Positions 25,903 through 33,171 of a stretch of 44,815 nucleotides of DNA are shown here, piece by piece; position 1 is the first letter of the stretch; the number at the start of each line of letters is the position of its first letter. Source of the DNA: Emcibacter sp. (lineage in GTDB: Bacteria; Pseudomonadota; Alphaproteobacteria; Sphingomonadales; Emcibacteraceae); contig JAESRB010000006.1 in the NCBI GenBank assembly GCA_016764855.1, positions 1 through 44,815 on the forward strand. Direction: 5' to 3'. Both the position numbers and the translations under genes were made by a program. The notes below the pieces were generated by a model. The model did no database searches. It saw only the letters and a program-made list of their open reading frames with translations, and had not been told where the DNA came from.

Positions 25903-26436
25903 ATGATCAGCCCAATAAAAATTCTTTTATATGCCTTATGCGTGGCGGGTGGTGTTGCCTATTATGGTGATAGACTTGTTGAAATTGCGGGGACAGCCGG
26001 TGTCAGTCAGAGACAGGCCGCATCTGAGTATAGGGACGAAGAGAGCTATAGGGATGATGATTATGGTGGCGACATTCATGTGGCCATGAACCGGGATGGT
26101 CATTATTGGGTGACGCTTGAGGTGAATGGTACGCCGACTCGTTTTGTGGTGGATACAGGGGCTAGTCATATTTCGTTGAGTTTTGAGGCCGCCGAAGCCG
26201 CCGGGCTGGATCCGGCGGGGCTGACCTATGACCGGGCGTTCAGGACGGCGAACGGGATAAGCTATAAAGCGATGGTTAAACTTGATCAGATATCACTGGA
26301 CAGCATTGAGATATCTGATATTTCTGCTTCTGTATCTCAGCAGGGTCACATGGGGGTTTCATTATTGGGGATGAATTTTTTGAATAAATTGGCCTCTTTT
26401 AAGATGGAAGATAGAAATTTGATTCTGACGCCCTGA
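25903..26436 (+). CDS. Retropepsin-like aspartic protease, membrane-anchored
   Basis: 177 aa. One N-terminal hydrophobic segment (about 5-22) and a short acidic/Tyr-rich linker precede a single-domain aspartic protease (clan AA, TIGR02281-type). The catalytic motif is FVVDTGASHISLS. The Psi-loop partner region is GHMGVSLLGMNFLNKLASF near the C-terminus. Retropepsin-type enzymes act as homodimers with one Asp per subunit. The active site should face the periplasm; substrates are unknown. Rickettsial and Caulobacter relatives are the known reference group. The ATG follows GGATACAGG. Confidence 0.88.
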   Translation: MISPIKILLYALCVAGGVAYYGDRLVEIAGTAGVSQRQAASEYRDEESYRDDDYGGDIHVAMNRDGHYWVTLEVNGTPTRFVVDTGASHISLSFEAAEAAGLDPAGLTYDRAFRTANGISYKAMVKLDQISLDSIEISDISASVSQQGHMGVSLLGMNFLNKLASFKMEDRNLILTP

Positions 26437-26608
26437 GACTTTCTGGCGAAATCATCTGTGTATATCCTCAAAAAATTTCCACTGAGAATTCCAATGAAAA
26501 TTATTGGGGATAGCCCTCTGGAGATTTTAATATTGACAGCGTAAACATTAAAAGGGATAATTACGGGTTTTCAGGTGATTAACCTGTTGTGTAGTTTAGG
26601 AGTTTCGG

Positions 26609-27250
26609 GTGAATAAATGGTGTTGTCCAAAGGGCAGAAAATCATACCATCATGGGAATCTTCGGCAGACTCTTGTGGAGTCCGCATTGGATATACTGAA
26701 AGAGGGGACATTGGCTGACCTTAGTCTTCGGGCTTTGGCGCGCAAGGCTGGCGTTTCCCAGACGGCACCTTACCGGCATTTCAAGGATAAAGAAGCTTTG
26801 ATTGCCGCGCTGAAAGAAGAAGGTATGCGAAAATTGGGCGAAGGCATGCAGAAGCTGATGGAAGAAGAGAAAGATCCTTTGCAGCGTCTTCAAAAACTGG
26901 GAATGAGATACGTCCAATTTGCGGAGAAATATCCGGCTCATTTCAAGATTATGTTTGAATATGAATTAGGTGACTATGATAAATATACAGAACTCCATAA
27001 TGTTTCCGACAATGGTTTTTCTTGTCTACAGCGCACGGTCAATGAGTGTTTAGCCTTGCCGGGCGCGCGGAAGGTTGCACCTGCGGTGGCTCAGTTCAGC
27101 GCATGGTCCATGGTGCATGGGCTATCGGTGTTGTTGATGAATCAGTCTTTGATCAAGCATATGAAAGAAGATCATTTTGTTGATTTGGGAGACCGTAATC
27201 AAATCGCAGAGATGGTGACAAGGTCTTTTAGCGAATCTCTGGTTAAATAG
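26609..27250 (+). CDS. TetR/AcrR-family regulator (WHG-type C-terminal domain)
   Basis: 213 aa. The N-terminal TetR helix-turn-helix reads SYHHGNLRQTLVESALDIL, LSLRALARKAGVSQTAPYRH and FKDKEALIAAL. The ligand domain contains AQFSAWSMVHGLSVLL, the WHG-type signature. The start is GTG at 26609, six bases after TAGGAG; no ATG gives a full HTH. It stands alone, so its target is not obvious. Autoregulation or control of a distant operon is possible. The RND efflux operon 3.3 kb downstream is a tempting but unsupported target. Confidence 0.9.
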   Translation: MNKWCCPKGRKSYHHGNLRQTLVESALDILKEGTLADLSLRALARKAGVSQTAPYRHFKDKEALIAALKEEGMRKLGEGMQKLMEEEKDPLQRLQKLGMRYVQFAEKYPAHFKIMFEYELGDYDKYTELHNVSDNGFSCLQRTVNECLALPGARKVAPAVAQFSAWSMVHGLSVLLMNQSLIKHMKEDHFVDLGDRNQIAEMVTRSFSESLVK

Positions 27251-27405
27251 CCCTAATTATACCGGTTGACTGTCGCTCACCAATAAAATATTGCCGAACG
27301 AGATGCTCTGAATTGGCAGAAAATAAGCTAAGTGAGGCGGTGCTGGTTTTTCAACTCTTGTTCTTCGCTTCGGTTTATGCCTATTTATGGGTTACGGGCG
27401 CGGCA

Positions 27406-27452
27406 AATTTTTATGCCTGTTTGTGCACAAGCGACAAGCAAACATAAAAATT
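27406..27452. other. Imperfect stem-loop between tetR-like and terB-like genes
   Basis: AATTTTTAT (27406-27414) pairs with ATAAAAATT (27444-27452) and GTTTG (27419-27423) with CAAAC (27439-27443), with a 4-nt bulge on one side. It could be the terminator of the TetR gene or a regulatory hairpin before the TerB gene. Confidence 0.35.
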
Positions 27453-27495
27453 ATGCACGTGCGGGATGCTAATGATATTTATGAGTTTATGACAG

Positions 27496-27954
27496 ATGTC
27501 TATATTGAAAAAAATACATAATATGCTGAACGGAAGTCCTGCGGCGGATGTTCAGGAACAGAATGATGAAATACTTGCGGCTGCCGTCCTGATGGTAGAG
27601 GTCGCGGCCCATGACGGGCAGGTTTCTCGTATTGAACGGGAGCATATCCTGCATCTCTTGGAACATAAACTGGGGTTGTCTGCCGCCGAAGCTCTGGAGC
27701 TTTTTGTGGAAGCCATAGCCACGCAGAATGATTCTCATCACATCTTGAATTTTACCCGAAAAATAAAGGACCATTTTGACGAGGCAGGTCGGGAACATAT
27801 CATTGAATTGATGTGGGAAGTTGTCTATGCGGATGGGGAAGAGGATTCCTATGAAAGCAATCTGCTGCGTCGTATGGGCGGGCTGCTTTATATTTCTGAC
27901 AAGAGAAATGGTCAGATAAAGAATAAAGTTCGGGAAAAAGCGGTAAAAAAGTAG
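27496..27954 (+). CDS. TerB-family (tellurite-resistance-like) protein
   Basis: 152 aa, all-helical, cytoplasmic. TerB-type motifs are AAAVLMVEVAAHDGQVSRIEREHILHLL and LMWEVVYADGEEDSYESNLLRRM: two repeats with D-G-x-x-x-x-E acidic loops, which in characterised TerB coordinate metal ions. The family name comes from tellurite operons, but stand-alone copies like this one are widespread and of unknown role. No other ter genes are in the window. The start at 27496 has only a weak Shine-Dalgarno. Confidence 0.88.
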   Translation: MSILKKIHNMLNGSPAADVQEQNDEILAAAVLMVEVAAHDGQVSRIEREHILHLLEHKLGLSAAEALELFVEAIATQNDSHHILNFTRKIKDHFDEAGREHIIELMWEVVYADGEEDSYESNLLRRMGGLLYISDKRNGQIKNKVREKAVKK

Positions 27955-28102
27955 AATAAAACTGTTTTTGGGAGAATTTTTCTTGAAAAACGGGAGTTTT
28001 AAGCGTTTTTTGGGTTGTATCATTTTTTATAAATGATATATGCAAGAATATGAACATGATATAGTTCTGTTCAGGGTGGAAAGTATAATAAAGGAGAACT
28101 CT

Positions 28103-28438
28103 ATGACCTATTTAGTCACAGAGGCGTGTATCAAGTGTAAATATACAGATTGTGTCGAGGTATGTCCGGTAGATTGTTTTTACGAAGGTGAAAATATGCT
28201 GGTCATTAATCCGGATGAATGTATTGATTGCGGCGTTTGCGAACCGGAATGTCCAGCGGAGGCCATCGTGCCAGATACGGAAGATGGTTTGGAAAAATGG
28301 TTTGAGATCAATGAAAAATATGCTGCGGTCTGGCCAAATATTACAGAAAAAATTGATGCGCTGCCGGGTGCTGACGATGTGCAGAGTGAAGAAAATAAAC
28401 TCGCTGCGTTAAGTGAAAAACCTGGTGCTGGTACCTAG
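28103..28438 (+). CDS. fdxA: 7Fe (3Fe-4S/4Fe-4S) ferredoxin FdxA
   Basis: 111 aa, very close to Azotobacter-type FdI. The N-terminal cluster region is [20 protein letters not shown] and the second is [16 protein letters not shown]. The spacing gives one 3Fe-4S and one 4Fe-4S cluster. The tail [16 protein letters not shown] is the usual conserved extension. The protein is a small soluble electron carrier. The start at 28103 is six bases after AAGGAG (28091-28096); a longer reading from 28040 adds residues not seen in the family. A strong hairpin (28471-28512) follows. Confidence 0.96.
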   Translation: MTYLVTEACIKCKYTDCVEVCPVDCFYEGENMLVINPDECIDCGVCEPECPAEAIVPDTEDGLEKWFEINEKYAAVWPNITEKIDALPGADDVQSEENKLAALSEKPGAGT

Positions 28439-28470
28439 TCTACTGGTATTAACAATTCAGAATTTTTTGA

Positions 28471-28512
28471 AATAATGCGGTCTGTTTTCCTTGGGAAGCA
28501 GGCCGCATTATT
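28471..28512 (+). terminator. Hairpin terminator after fdxA
   Basis: AATAATGCGGTCTG (28471-28484) pairs with CAGGCCGCATTATT (28499-28512) over 14 bp with one G-U and a 14-nt loop. There is no long T-run, so termination efficiency is uncertain; the symmetric ends could work in both directions. Confidence 0.65.
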
Positions 28513-28592
28513 CATTACTAACCCGATATGATGCATGAAAAGCGGCCTTTTGGGCGGGGGCAGTATTTTTTGTGGGTGTATTTTATCATAAA

Positions 28593-28622
28593 ATATGTTA
28601 CAATGTTCGGATTATAACATAT
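28593..28622. promoter_or_regulatory. 30-bp imperfect palindrome upstream of carD
   Basis: ATATGTTACAAT (28593-28604) and ATTATAACATAT (28611-28622) are inverted repeats matching at 11 of 12 positions around GTTCGG. Both arms contain -10-like elements (TACAAT on plus, TATAAT-like on minus), so it could be an operator or a bidirectional promoter core. Confidence 0.4.
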
Positions 28623-28681
28623 TTGAACATGTTTCTTTAAAACTTTGTTTCAAATGAATAGTCCCGGCTGAGGGGATATTA

Positions 28682-28717
28682 ATGCCAGATCTTCAGGGGT
28701 CTGGCATGTAGTTTTTT
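28682..28717 (+). terminator. Rho-independent terminator in the carD upstream region
   Basis: ATGCCAGA (28682-28689) pairs with TCTGGCAT (28700-28707) around a 10-nt loop, followed closely by a T6 run (28712-28717). It lies 183 bp before the carD start and about 240 bp after the fdxA stop. Confidence 0.75.
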
Positions 28718-28899
28718 GCGAGGTTTACACCTCTCTTAAGAGTAGATTAACCATAATTTTAACGTAATTTAAGTTAAAGATGGTTTGAAGTTCTAGAGTT
28801 AAAGACTGCGTATTTGTAAATTATCTCTCAGGTGTGTATCGCATAAAAATTCTTGCGGAATGTCATATTTCGCAGGCAGGTTGGAGTTGTAATTTTAAG

Positions 28900-29403
28900 A
28901 TGGTTAAAGAAAAAAAACTGGCCTTTTCTGAGGGTGAATATGTTGTTTACCCCAAGCATGGTGTTGGCGTCATCACAGAAATCAGCGAACAGGAAATTTC
29001 CGGTATGAAGCTGGAACTTTATGTGGTTCGTTTTGAAAGTGAGAAAATGACGCTCCGGGTGCCAATCAATAAAGCAGAGCCTTCCGGTATGCGGAATCTG
29101 TCTAGCCCGGTGATCATGGATAAGGCCTATTCTACGTTAAAAGGTCGCGCTCGTGTTAAGCGCACCATGTGGAGTCGCCGTGCTCAGGAATATGAAGCAA
29201 AAATCAACTCTGGAAATCTGGTTCACCTGGCTGAAGTGGTCCGGGATTTGCACCGGGGCGGTGACCAGACAGAACAATCCTATAGTGAGCGCCAGATATA
29301 TGAATCAGCTATAAAACGGTTGGCTCGTGAGGTTGCTGCGGTTGAGGAAATTGAAGAAAAAGATGCCATGATAAAATTGGCAGAAGTTCTGACAGCCGCT
29401 TGA
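28900..29403 (+). CDS. carD: CarD-family transcription regulator
   Basis: 167 aa RNA-polymerase-binding protein that stabilises open complexes at many promoters. The N-terminal RNAP-interaction domain reads FSEGEYVVYPKHGVGVITEI, EISGMKLELYVVRFESEKMT and LRVPINKA. The C-terminal DNA-binding domain is helical, with KRTMWSRRAQEYEAKINSGN and AEVVRDLHRGGDQTEQSYSE. I chose the ATG at 28900 because MVKEKKLAFSEGEYVV is the normal family start; an in-frame GTG at 28834 would add 22 residues unlike the family. GGAG lies 13 bases upstream. A strong terminator follows at 29441. Confidence 0.95.
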   Translation: MVKEKKLAFSEGEYVVYPKHGVGVITEISEQEISGMKLELYVVRFESEKMTLRVPINKAEPSGMRNLSSPVIMDKAYSTLKGRARVKRTMWSRRAQEYEAKINSGNLVHLAEVVRDLHRGGDQTEQSYSERQIYESAIKRLAREVAAVEEIEEKDAMIKLAEVLTAA

Positions 29404-29440
29404 CGCATAGTTGAGCCATAAATTTATAATTAAATAAGTG

Positions 29441-29473
29441 AAAAAAGCCTGATAATTATGCGGGCTTTTTTTT
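29441..29473 (+). terminator. Rho-independent terminator after carD
   Basis: AAAAAAGCC and GGCTTTTTT arms around a short AT-rich loop, ending in a T8 run, 38 bp after the carD stop. A textbook intrinsic terminator. Confidence 0.88.
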
Positions 29474-29525
29474 CTTGTGATATGCTGATAGTGAACGATT
29501 AAACAGTGGGGCGATATGACTGTCT

Positions 29526-30362
29526 ATGGAAGCAACTGACCTGTCAAATATGGATCTGGAAAAATTCGGCTGCCTCGATCAGGCCAGACGAATTTGGGCT
29601 GTGGGCGCAATTCATGGGGAAGTAAATGCTTTGGCTGCGCTGCATGCGGAGCTTATTCCCCGCTTCCAACCCGGCGACAGGCTGGTTTATCTGGGTAATT
29701 ATTTCGGCAAGCGACTGACTGCTATAGAAACCGTGAATGAATTGCTCTTGACGCGACGAAAATTGATGTCGCTCGGGCAAAGTTCAAAGCCAAATGCCTT
29801 TGTCTATTTGCGTGGTGCCCGTGAGGAAATGCTGACCAAGCTCCTACAATTGCAATTTGCGCCCAACCCGGCAGAGGTTATGGACTGGCTTTTGGGCCAT
29901 CATTTGGGTGCTGTGTTGGAATGTTATGGGACACGGGAACATGTGGCGCGTGCTATTGCCCGTGAAGGGACGCTGTCTATTTCCAAATGGACCAGCAGCC
30001 TGCGTCGGATCATTAATGACCATCCGGGTCATGGAAATTTTTTCAGCAATTTACGTCGGGCCGCTTTTACCAGAGAGGGTAAGATATTATTTGTACATGC
30101 CTCTTTGGATGTGTCGCGACCAGTGAATATGCAAAAGGATAATTTCTGGTGGGATAATGGTCGGTTCGATGAGATTGACAGCGCTTATTATGGCTTCTCG
30201 CGCATTGTCAGAGGCTATGATCATGCCAATAAGGGGCTTCTGTTGAATCATCCTTTTGTGGCGACGCTGGATGGGGGAAGTGGCCGGGGGGGCGCGTTAA
30301 ATGCGGTATGCTTTTCCGCGGACGGGGATGTGAGGGATCACCTGTCTATTGAGCCGACCTGA
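29526..30362 (+). CDS. Degenerate PPP-type metallophosphoesterase (predicted catalytically dead)
   Basis: 278 aa with the fold order of bacterial PPP-type Ser/Thr phosphatases, but the metal ligands are replaced. GDxHG is GAIHG (Asp to Ala). GDxVDRG is GNYFGKR (Asp to Asn, Asp to Gly). GNHE appears as RGAREE (Asn to Ala, catalytic His to Arg). The later ligand FVHAS is kept, and the usual GHT region reads RGYDHAN. With three of the key positions lost, dinuclear metal binding is unlikely. It may instead bind a ligand or partner protein. It follows carD beyond a strong terminator, so it needs its own promoter. The start is uncertain: GGGG lies about 14 bases upstream of ATG 29526. Confidence 0.82.
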   Translation: MEATDLSNMDLEKFGCLDQARRIWAVGAIHGEVNALAALHAELIPRFQPGDRLVYLGNYFGKRLTAIETVNELLLTRRKLMSLGQSSKPNAFVYLRGAREEMLTKLLQLQFAPNPAEVMDWLLGHHLGAVLECYGTREHVARAIAREGTLSISKWTSSLRRIINDHPGHGNFFSNLRRAAFTREGKILFVHASLDVSRPVNMQKDNFWWDNGRFDEIDSAYYGFSRIVRGYDHANKGLLLNHPFVATLDGGSGRGGALNAVCFSADGDVRDHLSIEPT

Positions 30363-30547
30363 CGGAAATTTATCCGTTCTGTCTTAATTCTGCGATAAAA
30401 GGTCATTAATTTGAGACCAGATTAAGTTTGGTATATCGCTTTTTCTAATTTTTTTGTTATATTGATAGTCGGAAGATATCACATATATAATTGTGAACTA
30501 TGGTGCCCATAGAGCTAAAAATAGACTGTGGGCTAAAGGATACTAAA

Positions 30548-32002
30548 ATGAAAAGTGCCAAATATTTGGTCCTTTCCGTTTCTGTGATGGCTTTGGCCTC
30601 ATGTGCAGCTTTGCCTGTAACGGATGAAAATCTTCCAATTTCTGACATTTCTGAAAATTGGAGCACTATGGTGCCGTCATCTACATCCGCATCCCAGGCG
30701 GTGCAGGATGGATGGTTAAGCGATCTTGAGATGGCGACTTTATCAAGTTTCGTTGATGAAGTGCTGAGCCATAACCTGAATTATCAGGCAACGGCGCATC
30801 GTTTGGCTGCTGCGGGGTTCAATGCTGACATCTCTCGGGGAAATCTCTACCCTACGTTGAATGCTTCTTTTGGCGCCCGTCGTCAGCATACGAGCAATCC
30901 GGGAGTGACCGGAAATAACTTATCATTGGGTTTTGATGCTCGGTGGGAGGCAGATGTCTGGGGCAGGTTATCCGCAAAAACCAAGGCCGCAGAGTCAGAT
31001 TATCAGGCGGCGCGATCAGATCAGGAAGCTGCAAGGTTGTCTTTGGCCGCACAGGTGACGCAGACATGGTTCGACGTTGTGGAAGCACAGGCTCAGGTAA
31101 CTTTGGCAGAGCGTACCGTGGAAAGCTATACTCGCGCGGTTCGGATCGTGGAAAAACGTTTTGCCCGAGGGTTGAGTACGGGGTTGGATCTGCGGTTGAT
31201 CAAAAGTAATATGGCCGCCTCCCGCGCCAGTCTTAGCAGCCGGGAAGATCAGTTGAGCCGTCAGAAACGCCGGTTAGAGATCTTTGCCGGCCGTTATCCC
31301 GCCGCAGAGATAATGGCAATGGGTGAAATTCCGGACTTGAAAGGGGATGTCCCTACTGGCTTGCCCATATCCTTGCTGGAACGTCGGCCGGATTTACGGG
31401 CAGCCAAGGCCCGGTTATTATCGGTGGGATACAGCAGTCAGGCCGCGGACAAGGCTTTGTTGCCAGAATTCTCTATCACGGCCAGCGGTAATAACAGTAG
31501 TTCAAACTTCACCGACTTACTGAAATTTGACAATATCTTCTGGAATTTGCTGGGCAATATTTCTCAACCTATTTTTCAGGGCGGTAAATTGCGTTATGCG
31601 GCCAAGGCATCCCAGGAATTATTTGAAGCTGAAAAGCAGGTCTTTGCCCAAACATTACTCATCGCTTTCCGGGAAGTGGAAGATGCGTTGTCCAGTGAAA
31701 GATGGCTGAAAGAACAAGTGATGTATACGGGCCGAGCCGCGATGAATGCCATTGCCGCAGAAAAAGTGGCGATTGACCAATATGGCCGGGGTTTGATTAA
31801 AATTTCGACATTGTTGGAATCTCAACGGCAAAGTCTGTCTCAGCAAAGTCAGCTTCTTTCTGTCAGGAAACAGCTTATTAATAACAGAATTGCATTACAT
31901 CTGGCCTTGGGCGGTGATTTCGAAACGGTCAAAGATGTCCAAAAAATAATAATGAATAACAGCTCCATTGAAGCTGATAAGAATGAAGGAACTATCTTGT
32001 GA
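30548..32002 (+). CDS. RND efflux outer-membrane lipoprotein (NodT/OprM family)
   Basis: 484 aa channel of the tripartite multidrug exporter encoded here. The signal peptide ends in the lipobox LASC (MKSAKYLVLSVSVMALASCA), so the protein is lipid-anchored. Two OEP domains follow. Signatures include VDEVLSHNLNYQATAHRLAA, SLGFDARWEADVWGRL, GLPISLLERRPDLRAAKARL and ISQPIFQGGKLRYA. The ATG at 30548 is seven bases after AAAGGA; an in-frame start at 30500 would put residues before the signal peptide. The stop overlaps the start of the adaptor gene (GTGA), so the operon is tightly coupled. Confidence 0.93.
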   Translation: MKSAKYLVLSVSVMALASCAALPVTDENLPISDISENWSTMVPSSTSASQAVQDGWLSDLEMATLSSFVDEVLSHNLNYQATAHRLAAAGFNADISRGNLYPTLNASFGARRQHTSNPGVTGNNLSLGFDARWEADVWGRLSAKTKAAESDYQAARSDQEAARLSLAAQVTQTWFDVVEAQAQVTLAERTVESYTRAVRIVEKRFARGLSTGLDLRLIKSNMAASRASLSSREDQLSRQKRRLEIFAGRYPAAEIMAMGEIPDLKGDVPTGLPISLLERRPDLRAAKARLLSVGYSSQAADKALLPEFSITASGNNSSSNFTDLLKFDNIFWNLLGNISQPIFQGGKLRYAAKASQELFEAEKQVFAQTLLIAFREVEDALSSERWLKEQVMYTGRAAMNAIAAEKVAIDQYGRGLIKISTLLESQRQSLSQQSQLLSVRKQLINNRIALHLALGGDFETVKDVQKIIMNNSSIEADKNEGTIL

Positions 32003-33171
32003 TTACGGCAAAAAAACTTTTCTCCCTGTTGTTGCCTACTATAATTGTCGTGGGCGCTATTGTTGTAAGTGTTATTCTGGTCATGGCGAAGCCAGAGCCA
32101 GAGAAGAAACAAGTGGCTGAAATTGCGCGGCATATTCGGGTGGTGTCCGCTCAAGCAGGGCGGGTGGCGTTGTCAGTGAAAACACAGGGAACCGTTGAAG
32201 CAAAACAAACTATTGATTTGGTACCTCAGGTTGGCGGTCAGGTGGTTTATGTTTCCGAAAAGTTTGTCGCAGGGGGCATATTCAAAAAGGGTGAAGTCAT
32301 TCTTCGTCTGGACCCGCGGGATTATCAATATGCGGTAACGTCTACGGAGGCCCGGGTGACGGAAAGCCAACAGCTTCTGGTCCGGGAACGGGCCGAAGCG
32401 GCCCTTGCCCAAACGGAATGGGCACTGTTGGGACAGGGCGAAGCCTCTGACCTGACTTTACGCAAACCTCAGCTCGCTGATGCGGAAGCACGCGTGGAGG
32501 CAGCAGAAGCGGATCTCAGGGTTGCAGAGCTTAGGCTGGAGCGTACGGAAATACGGGCGCCTTTTAATGGTCTTTTGACCATGAAAAATGTTGATTTTGG
32601 TCAATTTGTCGGCGTTGGTACCAATGTGGGAAAACTTTATTCCACGGATGTGGTGGAAATCCGGCTGCCCATGTCTAATAAGGATTTGTCCCAGTTCGAT
32701 ATTGAGGGTTTGCAATCCGGTGCTCTTCAGCTTGATGTTGTTTTGACGGGCCGTTTTGCTGATCAGGAAAATCACTGGAGAGGCAAAGTTGTTCGTACGG
32801 AAGGGCTGGTTAACACCAAAACACGCGTCATGTATGTGGTGGCACAGCTGCGGGGAGACCAATTGCTATCTGTGGATGGGAAGCATCCGATCAGTATTGG
32901 ACAGTTTGTAGCGGCAGAGGTGGAGGGCTGGGTTTATGAAGCCGTTTTCCAATTGCCCCGTGCGGTGTTGCGTCAGGGGGGGCAGGTTCTTGTGGTGGAT
33001 AAGGAACATAAACTTTTGACCCGAAAGGTGAAAATTGTTGAATCCAACCGGGATTATGTCGTGATTTCTGAGGGACTTGAGGAAGGCGACATCGTGTGTA
33101 ACACTCAATTAGGAGTCAATGTTGATGGTCTTCTTGTTCAGTATGAACTGGATTCAGGAGAGCCGTCATGA
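31999..33171 (+). CDS. RND efflux periplasmic adaptor (HlyD/MFP family)
   Basis: 390 aa. One N-terminal anchor (about residues 7-30), then a lipoyl/coiled-coil region (VEAKQTIDLVPQVGGQVVYVSEKF, GEVILRLDPRDYQYAV) and the return strand ERTEIRAPFNGLLTMKNVDFG. Beta-barrel and membrane-proximal domains end in LEEGDIVCNTQLG. It bridges the inner-membrane pump and the NodT channel. It starts with GTG at 31999 within the previous stop, AAGGA eight bases upstream. Its stop overlaps the pump ATG (33168-33171). Confidence 0.93.
   Translation: MITAKKLFSLLLPTIIVVGAIVVSVILVMAKPEPEKKQVAEIARHIRVVSAQAGRVALSVKTQGTVEAKQTIDLVPQVGGQVVYVSEKFVAGGIFKKGEVILRLDPRDYQYAVTSTEARVTESQQLLVRERAEAALAQTEWALLGQGEASDLTLRKPQLADAEARVEAAEADLRVAELRLERTEIRAPFNGLLTMKNVDFGQFVGVGTNVGKLYSTDVVEIRLPMSNKDLSQFDIEGLQSGALQLDVVLTGRFADQENHWRGKVVRTEGLVNTKTRVMYVVAQLRGDQLLSVDGKHPISIGQFVAAEVEGWVYEAVFQLPRAVLRQGGQVLVVDKEHKLLTRKVKIVESNRDYVVISEGLEEGDIVCNTQLGVNVDGLLVQYELDSGEPS

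Larger units (their letters stand above)
28439..28899. other. 461-bp intergenic region fdxA-carD with hairpins and a dyad
   Basis: Holds, in order, the fdxA terminator hairpin (28471-28512), an A/T-rich 30-bp dyad (28593-28622), a clear T-tailed terminator (28682-28717) and the carD leader. The terminator has no annotated gene feeding into it from the left. A short non-coding transcript between the dyad and 28717, or attenuation of carD, is therefore possible. Confidence 0.6.

Noticed and set aside
27373-27386. TGCCTATTTATGGG-like sequence resembling the lysis-promoter palindrome
   Set aside because: Only the left half matches; there is no second arm, so it is not a second operator.
27487-28023. 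Minus-strand open frame of 178 codons over the terB-like gene
   Set aside because: Antisense to a recognisable TerB-family protein; no recognisable motif of its own.
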